Of a DNA stretch of 64,000 nt, positions 32,769-41,886 are shown piece by piece. The notes beneath the pieces were generated by a model, which was given only the letters and a program-made list of their open reading frames with translations, was not told where the DNA came from and made no database searches. This stretch comes from Actinotalea alkalitolerans (GTDB lineage: Bacteria > Actinomycetota > Actinomycetes > Actinomycetales > Cellulomonadaceae): assembly GCF_023369855.1 (NCBI RefSeq), contig NZ_JAMBPP010000009.1, forward strand, positions 1-64,000, written 5' to 3'. Position 1 is the first letter of the stretch; the number at the start of each line of letters is the position of its first letter. The position numbers and the translations under genes were made by a program.

Positions 32769-35183
32769 TCACAGGTCGATCTCGACGACGAAGTCCTCGG
32801 CCCTCCGGGGCAGCACGACGTGCCGGCCCTCGTGGTCCAGCGGCTCGCCGTCGAGCAGCACCCGCTCGGGCGACGACCCGTGGACCACGAGGTGGTAGGC
32901 CGTCCGGGCGTGCTCGGGGTACCCCTCCCCCTCGACCACAGCCGTGAGCCGCAGCCTCGACCCGGATCGCCTCACGCCGAAGGTCGTCTCGTACCGCGCG
33001 CCGTCAGCCTCGGCGAAGGTCACGCCGTCGTCCTCGTGCAGTCGCGAGGTGTGGTCGAGCTCGTCCTGCGGGACGAACAGGTGCAGCTCGACCACCTGCG
33101 GGTGGTACCCGGCCGTCGAGCGCGGCGCGCTGTCCCACATCGGGATCACCGCGCCCCCGCGAGCGTAGAGCGGGATGTGCTCCATCGGGGTGGCCGCGAC
33201 GACGAAGCGGCCTCCGCCCATCGCCTCGCCGGTGTGCCAGTCGTACCAGCTCCCCGCCGGGAGGTAGACCTGGCGTGCGGTCATCCCGGCCTCGACCACG
33301 GGGGCCACCAGCAGGTCCGGCCCCAGCAGGTACTGGTCGTCCAGGTCACGGACCGTCGCGTCGTACTGGTGGTCGAAGACCAGCGGTCGTTGCACCGGGG
33401 CGCCGGTGCGCGAGGCCTCGAGGAAGGTCGCGTACAGGTAGGGCATGAGCCGGTACCGCAGCCGGACGGCCTCCCGGGCGAGGTCATGGACGACGTCGCC
33501 GAAGGACCAGACGTACTGGTCGAGGTTGTCGACCGCCGAGTGGTTGCGGCAGAAGGGGGTCAGGGTGCCGTACTGCATCCAGCGCAGGAAGAGCTCGGCA
33601 TCGGTGCTGCCGAAGAAGCCGCCGACATCCGCCCCGACGAAGGCCTGGCCCGAGACGCCCAGTCCCGACGCCATGGGCATGCTGAGCCACAGGTGGTCCC
33701 AGCGCGACATGTTGTCGCCCATCCAGTTGGCGGCGTACCGCTGGATCCCCGCGAAGCCCGCACGCGACAGCACGAAGGTACGTCGGTCGGGCATCGCCTC
33801 AAGGAGGCCCGCAGTCGTCCCCATCGCCATCAGGAGGCCGTACTGGTTGTGGTAGCGCTCGTGCGAGTGCTCACCACGGCCGAACCGCATCGCGCCGGGG
33901 TCGATCGACCCGGTCGCGGGCTCGTTCATGTCGTTCCAGATGCCCGCGATGCCGGACCGGACGTGCTCGGCGTTGAGCTCGCCCCACCAGGCACGGGCCT
34001 CGGGGGTCGCGAAGTCCGGGAAGACGGTGTTGCCCGGCCAGACCTGACCGATGTAGTGGTCACCGCCCTCGGTGCGACACAGCACGTCGCGCTCGACGGC
34101 CTGGTCGTAGACCGGGTACCCCGGGTCGTGCTTGATCCCGGGGTCGACGATGGTCACGACCCGCAGACCGTCCTGCTCGAGCCGGGCGAGCATGCCCGGC
34201 ACGTCGGGGAACCTCTCGGTGTCCCAGGTGAAGACCCGGTAGCCGTCCATGTGGTCGATGTCGAGCCAGAGCGCGTCGCACGGGATCTCGCCCTCGCGGT
34301 GACGACGGGCGATCCTCTCGACGTCGGCCTGCGAGTAGGCGGCCCAGCGGCACTGGTGGTAGCCCAGCGACCACAGCGGCGGGACCGCGGTGCGACCGGT
34401 CAGCCAGGTGTACGCCTCGAGGATCGCGGGCATGTCCGGCCCCGCGAAGACGTACTCGACGTACTGCCCGCCGGCGGCGTGGATCGCGTACTCCTCGGCC
34501 CGGGTGAAGTCGTAGGCGGTGCGGTAGCCGTTGTCGAGGAACGACGCCGACATCGTGCCGTCCTGGGCCTGGTGGTAGAAGAACGGGATCGAGACGTAGT
34601 ACGGGTCGAACTCGGTGCTCGTGCTGTCCGAGCGGGGGTCGTCGGCCGAGACCTGCGCGGTGAACTCCCCCGCGGCGTCCGGGTTGAGCACGTCGGTGTT
34701 CCAGAGCGTGAAGTCGCGACCCTTGCGGTTGTGGTGCCCGGTCTTCTCCCCGAGCCCGTAGATCGCATCGGACTGGCGGCACCGGCGCCGCACCACGAAC
34801 GCGTCGTTGAGGGTCGCGTAGGTGCCGAACGAGCCGTCCGCGTCCCGGGCGGTCTGCACGACAGGAGTGCCGTCCGGGCGGTGGACGTCGATCCGGAACG
34901 GGTCCGACCAGAGCGAGAGCACCAGCGCCGAGGTCCGCAGCCGGACCACCCCGTCGCCCTGCTCCACCTCGAGCTCGACATCGGCCGAGAGCGGGTCGAC
35001 GCAGACCGCGTGGGTGGGCGACTCGTCGAAGACACCGCCCCGGCTGATCGCGACCCGGACCACGTCCGGACGGACGACGTCGATGCGCAGCTGCTCGCCG
35101 TGCAGGTCCGCTCTCAGGCCCCGGTCGGTCCGGTGGACCTCGCCGAGCCGCTCGAACCTCAGGTAGTGCTCCGTGGTCAGCAT
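32769..35183 (-). CDS. GH31 alpha-glycosidase
   Basis: The 804-residue protein has the GH31 layout: N-terminal beta-sandwich (about 1-245), catalytic barrel (about 250-600) and C-terminal beta domains. The nucleophile Asp is in GIWNDMNEPA (about 413) and the acid/base Asp in FVGADVGGFFG (about 518). YGLGEKTGHHNRKG and LPLWSLGYHQCRWAAYS-like stretches (about 150 and 290) match alpha-glucosidase/alpha-xylosidase members. ATG 35183 is preferred over an upstream frame without good context. No signal peptide, so it probably acts in the cytosol on imported alpha-linked sugars. Confidence 0.9.
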   Translation of the reverse strand: MLTTEHYLRFERLGEVHRTDRGLRADLHGEQLRIDVVRPDVVRVAISRGGVFDESPTHAVCVDPLSADVELEVEQGDGVVRLRTSALVLSLWSDPFRIDVHRPDGTPVVQTARDADGSFGTYATLNDAFVVRRRCRQSDAIYGLGEKTGHHNRKGRDFTLWNTDVLNPDAAGEFTAQVSADDPRSDSTSTEFDPYYVSIPFFYHQAQDGTMSASFLDNGYRTAYDFTRAEEYAIHAAGGQYVEYVFAGPDMPAILEAYTWLTGRTAVPPLWSLGYHQCRWAAYSQADVERIARRHREGEIPCDALWLDIDHMDGYRVFTWDTERFPDVPGMLARLEQDGLRVVTIVDPGIKHDPGYPVYDQAVERDVLCRTEGGDHYIGQVWPGNTVFPDFATPEARAWWGELNAEHVRSGIAGIWNDMNEPATGSIDPGAMRFGRGEHSHERYHNQYGLLMAMGTTAGLLEAMPDRRTFVLSRAGFAGIQRYAANWMGDNMSRWDHLWLSMPMASGLGVSGQAFVGADVGGFFGSTDAELFLRWMQYGTLTPFCRNHSAVDNLDQYVWSFGDVVHDLAREAVRLRYRLMPYLYATFLEASRTGAPVQRPLVFDHQYDATVRDLDDQYLLGPDLLVAPVVEAGMTARQVYLPAGSWYDWHTGEAMGGGRFVVAATPMEHIPLYARGGAVIPMWDSAPRSTAGYHPQVVELHLFVPQDELDHTSRLHEDDGVTFAEADGARYETTFGVRRSGSRLRLTAVVEGEGYPEHARTAYHLVVHGSSPERVLLDGEPLDHEGRHVVLPRRAEDFVVEIDL

Positions 35184-35270
35184 CGTGCCCCGTTCGTCCG
35201 GTGGAACCCCCAGCCTGCCGTGGATCGACCACGCAGGCACACCGCGCGGGGCCTGCGAGCGGTGCGGCGG

Positions 35271-36092
35271 CTACCGGGCGGCGGCGCGCTGGTACTGCCG
35301 CACCGTGAGCGGGACGAAGATCACGAGCAGCAGCACACCCCAGACCAGCGTGTAGAGCACAGGGTTCTGCAGGGGCCAGGCCGTGGGCGGGGGCGTGCCC
35401 GGGATGATGTTGCCGAACAGCTCCCTCGCGGCCTGGGTGACGCTCGACACAGGGTTCCACTCGGCGAACGCCCGCAGCGGCCCCGGCAGGTTCTCCGAGG
35501 GCACGAAGGTGTTGGCGATGAAGGTCAGCGGGAAGATGACGATGAACGAGGCGTTGTTGAACACCTCCGGGGTGCGCACCAGCAGACCCACGTAGGCCAT
35601 CAGCCAGCTGATGCAGTAGGCGAAGAAAAGCAGCAGCCCGTAGCCGAGCACGGCCTCGGCGACCGAGCTCGTGATGCGCCAGCCGACCGCGAGCCCCGTC
35701 AGGCTCATGATGAACACCGTCAGGACGTTGTTGACCACGTCCGCGGTGGTCCGCCCGACCAGGACCGCCGAGGGCGCCATCGGCAGCGACCGGAAGCGGT
35801 CGATGATGCCGGTCTTGAGGTCCTGCGCCATGCCCGACCCGGTGATCGTGGCCCCGAAGATCATCGTCTGGGCGAAGATCCCCGCGATGAGGAACTGCCG
35901 GTAGAGCGCCGGGTCGACCTCGGGAGCCCCGGGGAGGGAGATCGACCCGCCGAAGACGAAGGCGAAGAGCAGGACGAACATGATCGGGGACACGATCGAC
36001 CCCACGAGGAGGTCCGGCACCCGCTTGATCCTGATGAGGTTGCGGCGGGCGATCGTCCACCCGTCTGCCAGGGCCTGGCCCGGACGGTTCAT
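35271..36092 (-). CDS. ABC-2 type exporter permease (DrrB-like)
   Basis: The 273-residue protein has six hydrophobic segments and the ABC-2 family motif near the middle (IDRFRSLPMAPSAVLVGRT), as in daunorubicin-resistance permease DrrB. N-terminal ARRNLIRIKRVPDLLVG is the usual cytosolic start. It overlaps the ATPase gene by 4 bp. With the ATPase it forms an exporter for drugs, lipids or glycans; the substrate is unknown. Confidence 0.88.
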   Translation of the reverse strand: MNRPGQALADGWTIARRNLIRIKRVPDLLVGSIVSPIMFVLLFAFVFGGSISLPGAPEVDPALYRQFLIAGIFAQTMIFGATITGSGMAQDLKTGIIDRFRSLPMAPSAVLVGRTTADVVNNVLTVFIMSLTGLAVGWRITSSVAEAVLGYGLLLFFAYCISWLMAYVGLLVRTPEVFNNASFIVIFPLTFIANTFVPSENLPGPLRAFAEWNPVSSVTQAARELFGNIIPGTPPPTAWPLQNPVLYTLVWGVLLLVIFVPLTVRQYQRAAAR

Positions 36093-37102
36093 GCGCTCTC
36101 CTCCTGCGGTGCGGTCTGCTCCTGGGCCTGGCGACCGGTCAACGACAGGAAGACGTCGTCCAGGGTGGGACGCCGGATCCCGGCGTCGAGCACCTCGATC
36201 CCTGCGTCGTCCAGCGCGCGCAGCGCCCCGATCAGGGCCGCCGCACCACCGTTGACCGGAGCCGTCACCGTCCGGGTGTGCTCCTGCGTGGTGAGCTCTC
36301 CCGCCGCGAGGGGCGCCAGCGCGTCCCGAGCCCGGGGCAGGTCGTGCGGGGATGCCACGGCGATCTCGACGCGCTCACCCCCGACCGTCGCCTTGAGCTC
36401 GTCGGAGGTCCCCTCGGCGATCACCCTGCCGTGGTCGATCACCGCGATCCTGTCCGCGAGCCGGTCCGCCTCCTCGAGGTACTGGGTGGTCAGCAGCAGG
36501 GTCGTCCCGCCGGAGACCAGCTCGGAGATGACCTCCCACATGCCCAGACGGCTGCGCGGGTCGAGCCCGGTGGTCGGCTCGTCGAGGAAGAGGACCTCGG
36601 GCTCGGCGACCAGCGCCCCGGCCAGGTCCAGCCTGCGTCGCATGCCCCCCGAGTAGCCCCGCACCGGACGCCTGGCGGCCTCGGTCAGGTCGAACCGCTC
36701 GAGCAGCTGCCAGGCACGCTCGCGTGACCGCCGGGCACCCAGGTGGTAGAGGCGTCCGACCATGTCGAGGTTCTCGAAACCGGTCAGGTGCTCGTCGACC
36801 GCGGCGTACTGCCCCGAGACGCCGATCGTGGAGCGCAGCCGTCGAGCGTCCCGCACGACGTCCAGACCACCGACGGTCGCACTCCCGGCATCAGGGGTCA
36901 GCAGGGTGGTGAGCACCCGCACCGCGGTGGTCTTGCCCGCGCCGTTGGGGCCGAGCAGACCCATGACCGTCCCGCGCTCGACGACCAGGTCGAGGCCGTC
37001 CAGCGCCCTGACCGACCCGTAGCTCTTGGTCAGCCCTTGGGCGACGATCGTGCGGGTGTCGCCCACCGTCTGCCCGCCGGTGCTGCCGTCTGTCGCGTGC
37101 AT
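36089..37102 (-). CDS. ABC-2 type exporter ATP-binding protein (DrrA-like)
   Basis: The 337-residue ATPase has Walker [17 protein letters not shown] (about 50-65), signature [15 protein letters not shown], Walker [13 protein letters not shown] and the C-terminal DrrA extension ending in [14 protein letters not shown], which is needed for DrrB interaction. ATG 37102 has GGAGA upstream. Upstream region 37103-37190 carries a CTGAC-N5-GTCAG palindrome that may be a repressor site. Confidence 0.9.
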   Translation of the reverse strand: MHATDGSTGGQTVGDTRTIVAQGLTKSYGSVRALDGLDLVVERGTVMGLLGPNGAGKTTAVRVLTTLLTPDAGSATVGGLDVVRDARRLRSTIGVSGQYAAVDEHLTGFENLDMVGRLYHLGARRSRERAWQLLERFDLTEAARRPVRGYSGGMRRRLDLAGALVAEPEVLFLDEPTTGLDPRSRLGMWEVISELVSGGTTLLLTTQYLEEADRLADRIAVIDHGRVIAEGTSDELKATVGGERVEIAVASPHDLPRARDALAPLAAGELTTQEHTRTVTAPVNGGAAALIGALRALDDAGIEVLDAGIRRPTLDDVFLSLTGRQAQEQTAPQEESA

Positions 37103-37174
37103 GTGGTCTCCAGCGTCAGGGGGGCGGTCTCGCAGGACCCGGCTCGCGGCGGCGGACTGGCCGCAACCGTGGAT

Positions 37175-37189
37175 CTGACCGATTGTCAG
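37175..37189. promoter_or_regulatory. palindrome upstream of the DrrAB-like exporter
   Basis: CTGACCGATTGTCAG has 5-bp perfect arms (CTGAC/GTCAG) around CGATT. It lies 73 bp before the ATPase start and 128 bp before the divergent thioredoxin start. TetR-type regulators often control such exporters through sites like this, but no regulator gene is adjacent. Confidence 0.3.
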
Positions 37190-37316
37190 AGCATGCCCGC
37201 GCGCGGAGCCGAGCACCACGGAATTCGCTGCGGGTGGAATGGCGCACCGCCCAGCAGCGTTGTCCAGGAGGCTGCGCCACCCGGCGCACGGACCACGACC
37301 CTCGACAGGGGCCCTC

Positions 37317-37796
37317 GTGACGGATCTTGCGGAGCTCCCCGCGCGAGCAGGTCTCGTGATCGGGCTCCTGGCGTTCGCCAGTGCGACGTGGTGGATCGCT
37401 CGAGGACGCGACAGGTCGTTCCGAGCCGCCGAGCAGGGAACCTCACGCGCCGGCGTCCTCACCGCGGCCGACCTCGGCCACCCCCTCGCCGAGCGGGCGA
37501 CGTTCGTCCTGTTCTCCTCGGCGCACTGCAGCACCTGCCCCCAGGTCCGGCGGGTGCTCGCCGGGGTCGTCGGGGAGGAGGCCGGGACCCACGTCGTCGA
37601 GATCGCCGCCGAGTCACACATGGGTCTGGTGCGACGGCACGCCGTGCACCGCACCCCGACGATCCTGCTCCTCGACGCGACGGGTACCGTGCGCTCGCGC
37701 ACCGCTGGCCCGCTGACCGCATCGGCTGCACGCGATGCCCTGGCCCGGATCGACGACCTCACCCCCCATGACATCCCCTGGAGCCCCCGTGCCTGA
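37317..37796 (+). CDS. membrane-anchored thioredoxin-like protein
   Basis: The 159-residue protein starts at GTG 37317 with one membrane segment (residues 10-27) and a thioredoxin fold carrying the redox motif SSAHCSTCPQVRRVL (CSTC about 67-70) and the cis-Pro region HRTPTILLLD. It probably faces the cytosol or the outside as a thiol-disulfide exchange partner. It overlaps the DUF4395 gene (ATG 37768) by 29 bp; this pairing recurs in Actinobacteria. Confidence 0.82.
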   Translation: MTDLAELPARAGLVIGLLAFASATWWIARGRDRSFRAAEQGTSRAGVLTAADLGHPLAERATFVLFSSAHCSTCPQVRRVLAGVVGEEAGTHVVEIAAESHMGLVRRHAVHRTPTILLLDATGTVRSRTAGPLTASAARDALARIDDLTPHDIPWSPRA

Positions 37797-38256
37797 CCCG
37801 AGCGCCCTGCCCCCGGTCCACGAGACCGTCGTCCAGGGCATCGACCCCCGTGGCGCCCGGTTCGGCGCCGCGCTGACCTCGGTGCTGCTCGTGGCGGTGC
37901 TCCTGCTGGGCCCGGGTACGGCCGCGCTCCTGCTGCTCGCGATGATCAGCGCGCTGTTCGCGATCGGCGTGCTGCGAGGCGTCCCGGGCACGGTCCAGGG
38001 CTGGGTGTACCGACGACTGGTCCGCCCGCGACTGGCACCCCCCGTCGAGCTCGAGGACCCCCGCCCACCGCGCTTCGCCCAGCTCGTCGGCCTGCTGGTC
38101 ACCGGGGTGGGTGTGCTCCTGGGTACCGTCGGTCTGGCTGCGGCGGTCCCGGCCGCCGCCGCGATCGCTCTGGTCGCTGCCTTCCTCAACGCGGCCTTCG
38201 GCTTCTGCCTCGGGTGCGAGATGTACCTGCTGCTCCGACGTCTCGCCCCGGCCTGA
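37768..38256 (+). CDS. DUF4395 membrane protein
   Basis: The 162-residue product has the DUF4395 arrangement: HETVVQGIDPRGARFGAALT at the start, three or four membrane segments, RFAQLVGLLVTGVGVLLG, and FGFCLGCEMYLL near the end with a CxxC (about 147-150). The CLGC pair and the adjacent thioredoxin suggest electron transfer between them, in the manner of CcdA/DsbD partners. ATG 37768 is chosen although the overlap is long; a later start is possible. Confidence 0.8.
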   Translation: MTSPGAPVPDPSALPPVHETVVQGIDPRGARFGAALTSVLLVAVLLLGPGTAALLLLAMISALFAIGVLRGVPGTVQGWVYRRLVRPRLAPPVELEDPRPPRFAQLVGLLVTGVGVLLGTVGLAAAVPAAAAIALVAAFLNAAFGFCLGCEMYLLLRRLAPA

Positions 38257-38299
38257 GGAGAAGGTCGTCCCTGAGGGACGATCGGCCCGCCCGAGGCGG

Positions 38300-39673
38300 T
38301 CAGCGTGGGGCGAGAGCCGTCTCGCCCGGCTGCTCGAGCGAGTCCCGCAGCTCGGGCGAGCCCCGCTGGAGCATGCGGTGGACCGTGAGGTGCATCCACA
38401 CGAAGCTCACCAGGGTCAGCACGAAGAGCAGGAAGAAGGTCGACTGGGGCATGCCGGTCCAGGCCTGGAGGTAGGCGAACATCGGGGGCAGGAAGAACCC
38501 ACCGAGGGCCCCGAGGGTCCCGACCAGCCCGCCGACCGCCCCGACGTCCCCGGGGAAGTACTCGGGGATGTGCTTGAACACCGCGGCCTTGCCGACCCCC
38601 ATCGCCACACCCACGACGAAGACCAGGGCGGTGAACGCCCACACGCCCAGCTCGTAGGGCAGCACCTCACGCAGACCGCCGGGCTCGTACTGCTCGGGGA
38701 CCCGCAGCACGATGTAGCCGTACGGCATCATCAGCACCCCCGTCGCGAGCAGCATCGTGGTGAAGGTCGCGTACATGACACGGCGTGCACCGAAGCGGTC
38801 CGACAGGAGCCCGCCGAAGGGACGCAGCAGGCTCGCGGGGAAGATGAAGAGCGCGGTGAGCAGGGCTGCCTCGTGCAGCGGCAGACCGAAGACGTCGACG
38901 TAGTACTTGGGCAGCCACGCGGCCAGCGCGACATAGGCACCGAAGACGACGACGTAGTAGAGGCTGAACCGCCACACCCGCAACCGGCGCAGCGGCCCCA
39001 GCATCGAGCGCACCGACCGACCGCGGCCGGGCATCCTGTCGTGCCGGGGGGTCCCGAGCCACATCGCGACCGCCATCAGCACCAGGAGGGCCGAGTACAG
39101 CGCGGGGACGAAGCGCCAGCCGCTCAGGCTCAGGCCCGCCACGGTGAGGCTGGGGACGGCCACGATGAGGGTGGGCCCGATGAACTTGGTGACCGAGGCC
39201 CCCACGTTGCCGGCACCGAAGACCCCCAGCGCGAAGCCCTGCCGCTCTCGCGGGTACCAGGCCGAGTTCCAGGTGATCCCGACGCTGAAGGCGTTCCCCG
39301 CGAAGCCCGCGAAGAAGGCGAAGACGAGCAGGAGGGCGAAGCTGTTCGCCTGGGAGACCAGGAACGTGGGCACGGCCGTGGCGAGCAGCATCGCGATGAA
39401 GACGCGACGGCCTCCGAAGCGGTCCGCGAGCATCCCCGCCGGCAGCCGCCACAGCGCACCGTTGAGGATCGCGGTGGCCGTGAGCCAGGAGAGCTGGACG
39501 TCGGTGAGCCCGAACTCCTCGCGGATCGGTATCCCGAGCACGCCGAACATCAACCACACCGCGAACATCAGGGTGAAGCCGGTGGTGGAGAGCGCCAGGA
39601 CGCGCCGCCTCGGTCCGGGTGGGTCGGACGCGGTGGCCGGGGTGTACGGCGGCGGCTGTGCTGTCGTGGTCAC
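38300..39673 (-). CDS. narK: nitrate/nitrite MFS transporter (NarK/NNP family)
   Basis: The 457-residue protein has 12 hydrophobic helices and both NNP signatures: FGAGNVGASVTKFIGP in helix 5 and VGGLVGTLGALGGFFLP in helix 11. Arg residues in helices 2 and 8 expected for nitrate binding are compatible (WRLPAGMLADRFGGRR, LLRPFGGLLSDRFG). It exchanges or imports nitrate/nitrite across the membrane. GTG 39673 is preceded by GAGGA. Nitrate reductase genes are not in the window, but the molybdate system nearby would supply their cofactor metal. Confidence 0.88.
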   Translation of the reverse strand: MTTTAQPPPYTPATASDPPGPRRRVLALSTTGFTLMFAVWLMFGVLGIPIREEFGLTDVQLSWLTATAILNGALWRLPAGMLADRFGGRRVFIAMLLATAVPTFLVSQANSFALLLVFAFFAGFAGNAFSVGITWNSAWYPRERQGFALGVFGAGNVGASVTKFIGPTLIVAVPSLTVAGLSLSGWRFVPALYSALLVLMAVAMWLGTPRHDRMPGRGRSVRSMLGPLRRLRVWRFSLYYVVVFGAYVALAAWLPKYYVDVFGLPLHEAALLTALFIFPASLLRPFGGLLSDRFGARRVMYATFTTMLLATGVLMMPYGYIVLRVPEQYEPGGLREVLPYELGVWAFTALVFVVGVAMGVGKAAVFKHIPEYFPGDVGAVGGLVGTLGALGGFFLPPMFAYLQAWTGMPQSTFFLLFVLTLVSFVWMHLTVHRMLQRGSPELRDSLEQPGETALAPR

Positions 39674-39810
39674 GGCGTCCTCGCGGTGTCGGCGGTTCCT
39701 GCGCCCGAATACTCCCAGCAGGTTCCGGCAGAACCCGGGTCGTTGGGCCCAAGGCTCCCACGTCGCCCTCCGGGCATGACAGGCGGGCACCGCGGGCCCA
39801 CGATGAGGGA

Positions 39811-40188
39811 GTGACCGGGACGGGACCGACCGACGAACCCCGACGCGCACACGAGCGGGTCGAGGCCTCGCTCGCTGCCGCGCAGGACGACGCCACCCGA
39901 CGACTGGCCTCGCTCGTCGCTGGCTTCGAGGAGATCGTGGCTGCCTCGCAGCACTCCAACGCCGACGACGAGCACGACCCGGAGGGGACGACGATCGCCT
40001 TCGAGCGATCGCAGTCCGACGCCCTCGTGCAGCACGCGCGTGCACGCCTGGACGAGGTGGCCGCGGCACGAGCACGACTTGCCCGAGGGTCCTACGGCAT
40101 CTGCGAGGTGTGCGGACGGCCGATCGACCCCGAGCGTCTCGAGGTGCGACCGACCGCCCGCACGTGCCTCACCTGCGTGCGGCGCTGA
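39811..40188 (+). CDS. DksA/TraR-type zinc-finger protein
   Basis: The 125-residue protein has a coiled-coil-like N-terminal half (about 10-85) and a C4 zinc finger GICEVCGRPIDPERL...CLTC (about 92-122). This is the DksA/TraR shape, which in other bacteria binds RNA polymerase through the secondary channel. The actinobacterial branch is poorly characterised. It lacks the acidic DxxDxA tip of E. coli DksA in recognisable form, so a different effect on transcription is likely. GTG 39811. Confidence 0.82.
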   Translation: MTGTGPTDEPRRAHERVEASLAAAQDDATRRLASLVAGFEEIVAASQHSNADDEHDPEGTTIAFERSQSDALVQHARARLDEVAAARARLARGSYGICEVCGRPIDPERLEVRPTARTCLTCVRR

Positions 40189-40194
40189 GCCGGC

Positions 40195-40476
40195 TCAGCG
40201 CTTGACGGCCTCCTTGAGCGAGCTCCCGGCGGTGATCCGCACGGTGTGGCCGGCCGGGATCTCGAGGGGCTCGCCCGTCCGCGGGTTGCGACCCGTGCGG
40301 GCGGCGCGCTCGGTCCGCTCGACGGCGAGCAGCCCGGTGAGCCGGACAGCCTCCCCGTCGGCCAGGGCCGCCACCAGGACGTCCTGCAGGGCGGTGAGCG
40401 CCGCATCCGCCTGAGGACGGGTCAGGTCGGCACGGGCTGCGATCTGCTGGACGACATCGCTGCGGTTCAAGGGCAT
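40195..40476 (-). CDS. HU-family DNA-binding protein
   Basis: The 93-residue protein is a plain HU: helical start NRSDVVQQIAARADLTRPQA, central beta arms with the GRNPRTGEPLEIPAGHTV tip including the intercalating Pro, and end LKEAVKR. It lacks the long Lys/Ala tail of the main actinobacterial HupB, so it is probably a second HU. AGGAG lies 7 nt before ATG 40476, and the gene follows rpmF by 25 bp, so it may be read together with the zinc-free ribosomal operon. Confidence 0.9.
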   Translation of the reverse strand: MPLNRSDVVQQIAARADLTRPQADAALTALQDVLVAALADGEAVRLTGLLAVERTERAARTGRNPRTGEPLEIPAGHTVRITAGSSLKEAVKR

Positions 40477-40501
40477 AGGGGTTCTCCTCGGGTGGGTCGA
40501 C

Positions 40502-40672
40502 TCACGGGTCGACGGTGATCAGACCGCGCTGGACTGCGCGGACGAGTGGGCGGGGCACTCGGACCTCGCCCGTAGCAGTCTGCACCGTCACGAGCTCGAC
40601 GGCCGTGGCCTTCCACTGGGCGCGCCGTGATCGCGTGCGGCTGCGGGACATCTTCCTCTTGGGAACCGCCAT
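40502..40672 (-). CDS. rpmF: 50S ribosomal protein L32, zinc-free form
   Basis: The 56-residue protein starts [20 protein letters not shown], which is the L32 signature. The four cysteines of zinc-binding L32 are absent from its C-terminal half. It overlaps the L36 stop by one base (TGATG), so translation is coupled. It is the last ribosomal gene of the Zur-type operon. Confidence 0.92.
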   Translation of the reverse strand: MAVPKRKMSRSRTRSRRAQWKATAVELVTVQTATGEVRVPRPLVRAVQRGLITVDP

Positions 40673-40794
40673 CAGCCCTGCCGTCCCTTCCATCGAGGGT
40701 TCTTCTTGTTGATGACGAAGGTCTTGCCGTGCCGCCGGACGACGATCGAGCCGTCCTTCTTCTTGAGCGAGGCCAACGAGGCACGGACCTTCAT
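40672..40794 (-). CDS. rpmJ: 50S ribosomal protein L36, zinc-free form
   Basis: The 40-residue protein reads [16 protein letters not shown] and VFINKKNPR-like [15 protein letters not shown]. The three Cys and one His that bind zinc in the C+ form are missing, as in the rpmJ2 paralogues used during zinc shortage. It overlaps the L31 gene by 4 bp and L32 by 1 bp. Confidence 0.93.
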   Translation of the reverse strand: MKVRASLASLKKKDGSIVVRRHGKTFVINKKNPRWKGRQG

Positions 40795-41057
40795 GACGGA
40801 CCCGCCCCGGTGGGCTCGAGGCCGTAGCGTCGGCGGAACTTCTCGACCCGGCCAGCGGTGTCCAGAACCCTCGTCTGGCCGGTGTAGAAGGGGTGGCTCG
40901 TGCTCGAGACGTCGACGTCGACCACCGGGTAGGTGCCGCCGTCCTCCCACTCGATCGTCGTGGTCGATCGCACGGTGGACCGGGTGAGGAAGGCGAACCC
41001 GGTCGAGACGTCCCGGAAGACGACCGGGTGGTAGTCCGGGTGGATCCCTTGCTTCAT
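40791..41057 (-). CDS. rpmE2: 50S ribosomal protein L31 type B
   Basis: The 88-residue protein starts [16 protein letters not shown], the mark of L31 type B, and includes [11 protein letters not shown]. No CxxC motif is present, so it needs no zinc. Type-B L31 replaces the zinc-binding form under Zur control. GAGAAGTG precedes ATG 41057. Confidence 0.94.
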   Translation of the reverse strand: MKQGIHPDYHPVVFRDVSTGFAFLTRSTVRSTTTIEWEDGGTYPVVDVDVSSTSHPFYTGQTRVLDTAGRVEKFRRRYGLEPTGAGPS

Positions 41058-41067
41058 GTCACTTCTC

Positions 41068-41373
41068 CTACCAGCTGGACTTGGTGATGCCCGGGAGCTC
41101 GCCGCGATGGGCCATCTCCCGGAAGCGGATGCGCGAGAGCCCGAAGGTCCTCAGGTGACCGCGGGGGCGGCCGTCAGCGACGTCGCGGTTGCGCAGCCGG
41201 GTCGGGCTCGCGTCGCGCGGCAGGGCGTGCAGGGCACGCATCGCCTCGGCGCGCTCGGCGCTGCTCGCGGCAGGGTCCACCGAGGCCCGTTTGAGATCGC
41301 GGCGCCGGTCGGCGTAGCGCGCGACGACCTCACGGCGTTGCTCGTTGCGGACGATCTTGCTGGTCTTGGCCAT
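41068..41373 (-). CDS. rpsN: 30S ribosomal protein S14, zinc-free form
   Basis: The 101-residue protein is the long S14 ([20 protein letters not shown], then [14 protein letters not shown] and [14 protein letters not shown]). It has no cysteines, unlike the short zinc-binding S14. It follows the L33 gene by one base and precedes L31 by 10 bp, within the zinc-saving operon. Confidence 0.94.
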   Translation of the reverse strand: MAKTSKIVRNEQRREVVARYADRRRDLKRASVDPAASSAERAEAMRALHALPRDASPTRLRNRDVADGRPRGHLRTFGLSRIRFREMAHRGELPGITKSSW

Positions 41374-41374
41374 C

Positions 41375-41545
41375 TCAGCGCTCCTCACGGAAGTCGACGT
41401 GCCGACGCACGACGGGGTCGAACTTGCTCAGCACGAGCCGGTCGGGGGTGTTGCGACGGTTCTTGCGCGTCACGTAGGTGAATCCGGTGCCGGCGGTCGA
41501 GCGGAGCTTGATCACCGGGCGCAGGTCCTGGCGCCGTGCGGCCAT
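41375..41545 (-). CDS. rpmG: 50S ribosomal protein L33, zinc-free form
   Basis: The 56-residue protein ([20 protein letters not shown] and [16 protein letters not shown]) is L33 without its four zinc-binding cysteines. The start ATG overlaps the L28 stop as TGATG. Confidence 0.94.
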   Translation of the reverse strand: MAARRQDLRPVIKLRSTAGTGFTYVTRKNRRNTPDRLVLSKFDPVVRRHVDFREER

Positions 41546-41781
41546 CAGACCTTCACCCCTCGCGCGCGGAGCTCGGCGACCACGACGTCGATCCCCCGGC
41601 GGTCGATGGTCTTGATCGCACGGGTGCTCACGTCGAGCGTGACGTGGCGGCCGAGGGTCGCGACCCAGTAGCGCTTGCGCTGGATGTTGGGGTTGAACCG
41701 GCGCTTCGTCCTGCGGTGCGAGTGGGAGATCGAGTGGCCGAAGCCCGGGGTGATCCCCAGCACCTGGCAGACGGCGGCCAT
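41545..41781 (-). CDS. rpmB: 50S ribosomal protein L28, zinc-free form
   Basis: The 78-residue protein contains the L28 core [20 protein letters not shown] and [12 protein letters not shown]. Of the CxxC pair at the N-terminus only the first Cys remains (AVCQVLG), and the second pair is absent, so it should not hold zinc. It is the first gene of the operon behind the Zur-like promoter; about 50 bp of leader precede ATG 41781. Confidence 0.94.
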   Translation of the reverse strand: MAAVCQVLGITPGFGHSISHSHRRTKRRFNPNIQRKRYWVATLGRHVTLDVSTRAIKTIDRRGIDVVVAELRARGVKV

Positions 41782-41831
41782 GGGCGACTCCTTGAGCAGG
41801 TGGGTGCTGCCGACGGGTGCCGACCGGACGA

Positions 41832-41860
41832 CAATAGGTATTGATACTCATTCTCGTCAA
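41832..41860 (-). promoter_or_regulatory. promoter of the zinc-free ribosomal operon with overlapping Zur-like box
   Basis: On the minus strand, TTGACG (41860-41855) and TATTGT (41837-41832) are separated by exactly 17 bases, a good sigma-70-type promoter. The spacer and -35 contain the AT-rich imperfect palindrome TGACGAGAATGAGTATCA (41859-41842), flanked by TGA/TCA as in actinobacterial Zur boxes. Zur with zinc would block the promoter; low zinc would release it. The cysteine-poor products support this regulation. Confidence 0.7.
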
Positions 41861-41886
41861 CTCGTCCTCGGGCGCGGACCAGCACC

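Noticed and set aside
32649-36656. More than 1,300-codon frame antisense to the GH31 and ABC genes
   Set aside because: Catalytic motifs of GH31 and ABC transporters lie on the opposite strand; this frame is open only because of GC bias.
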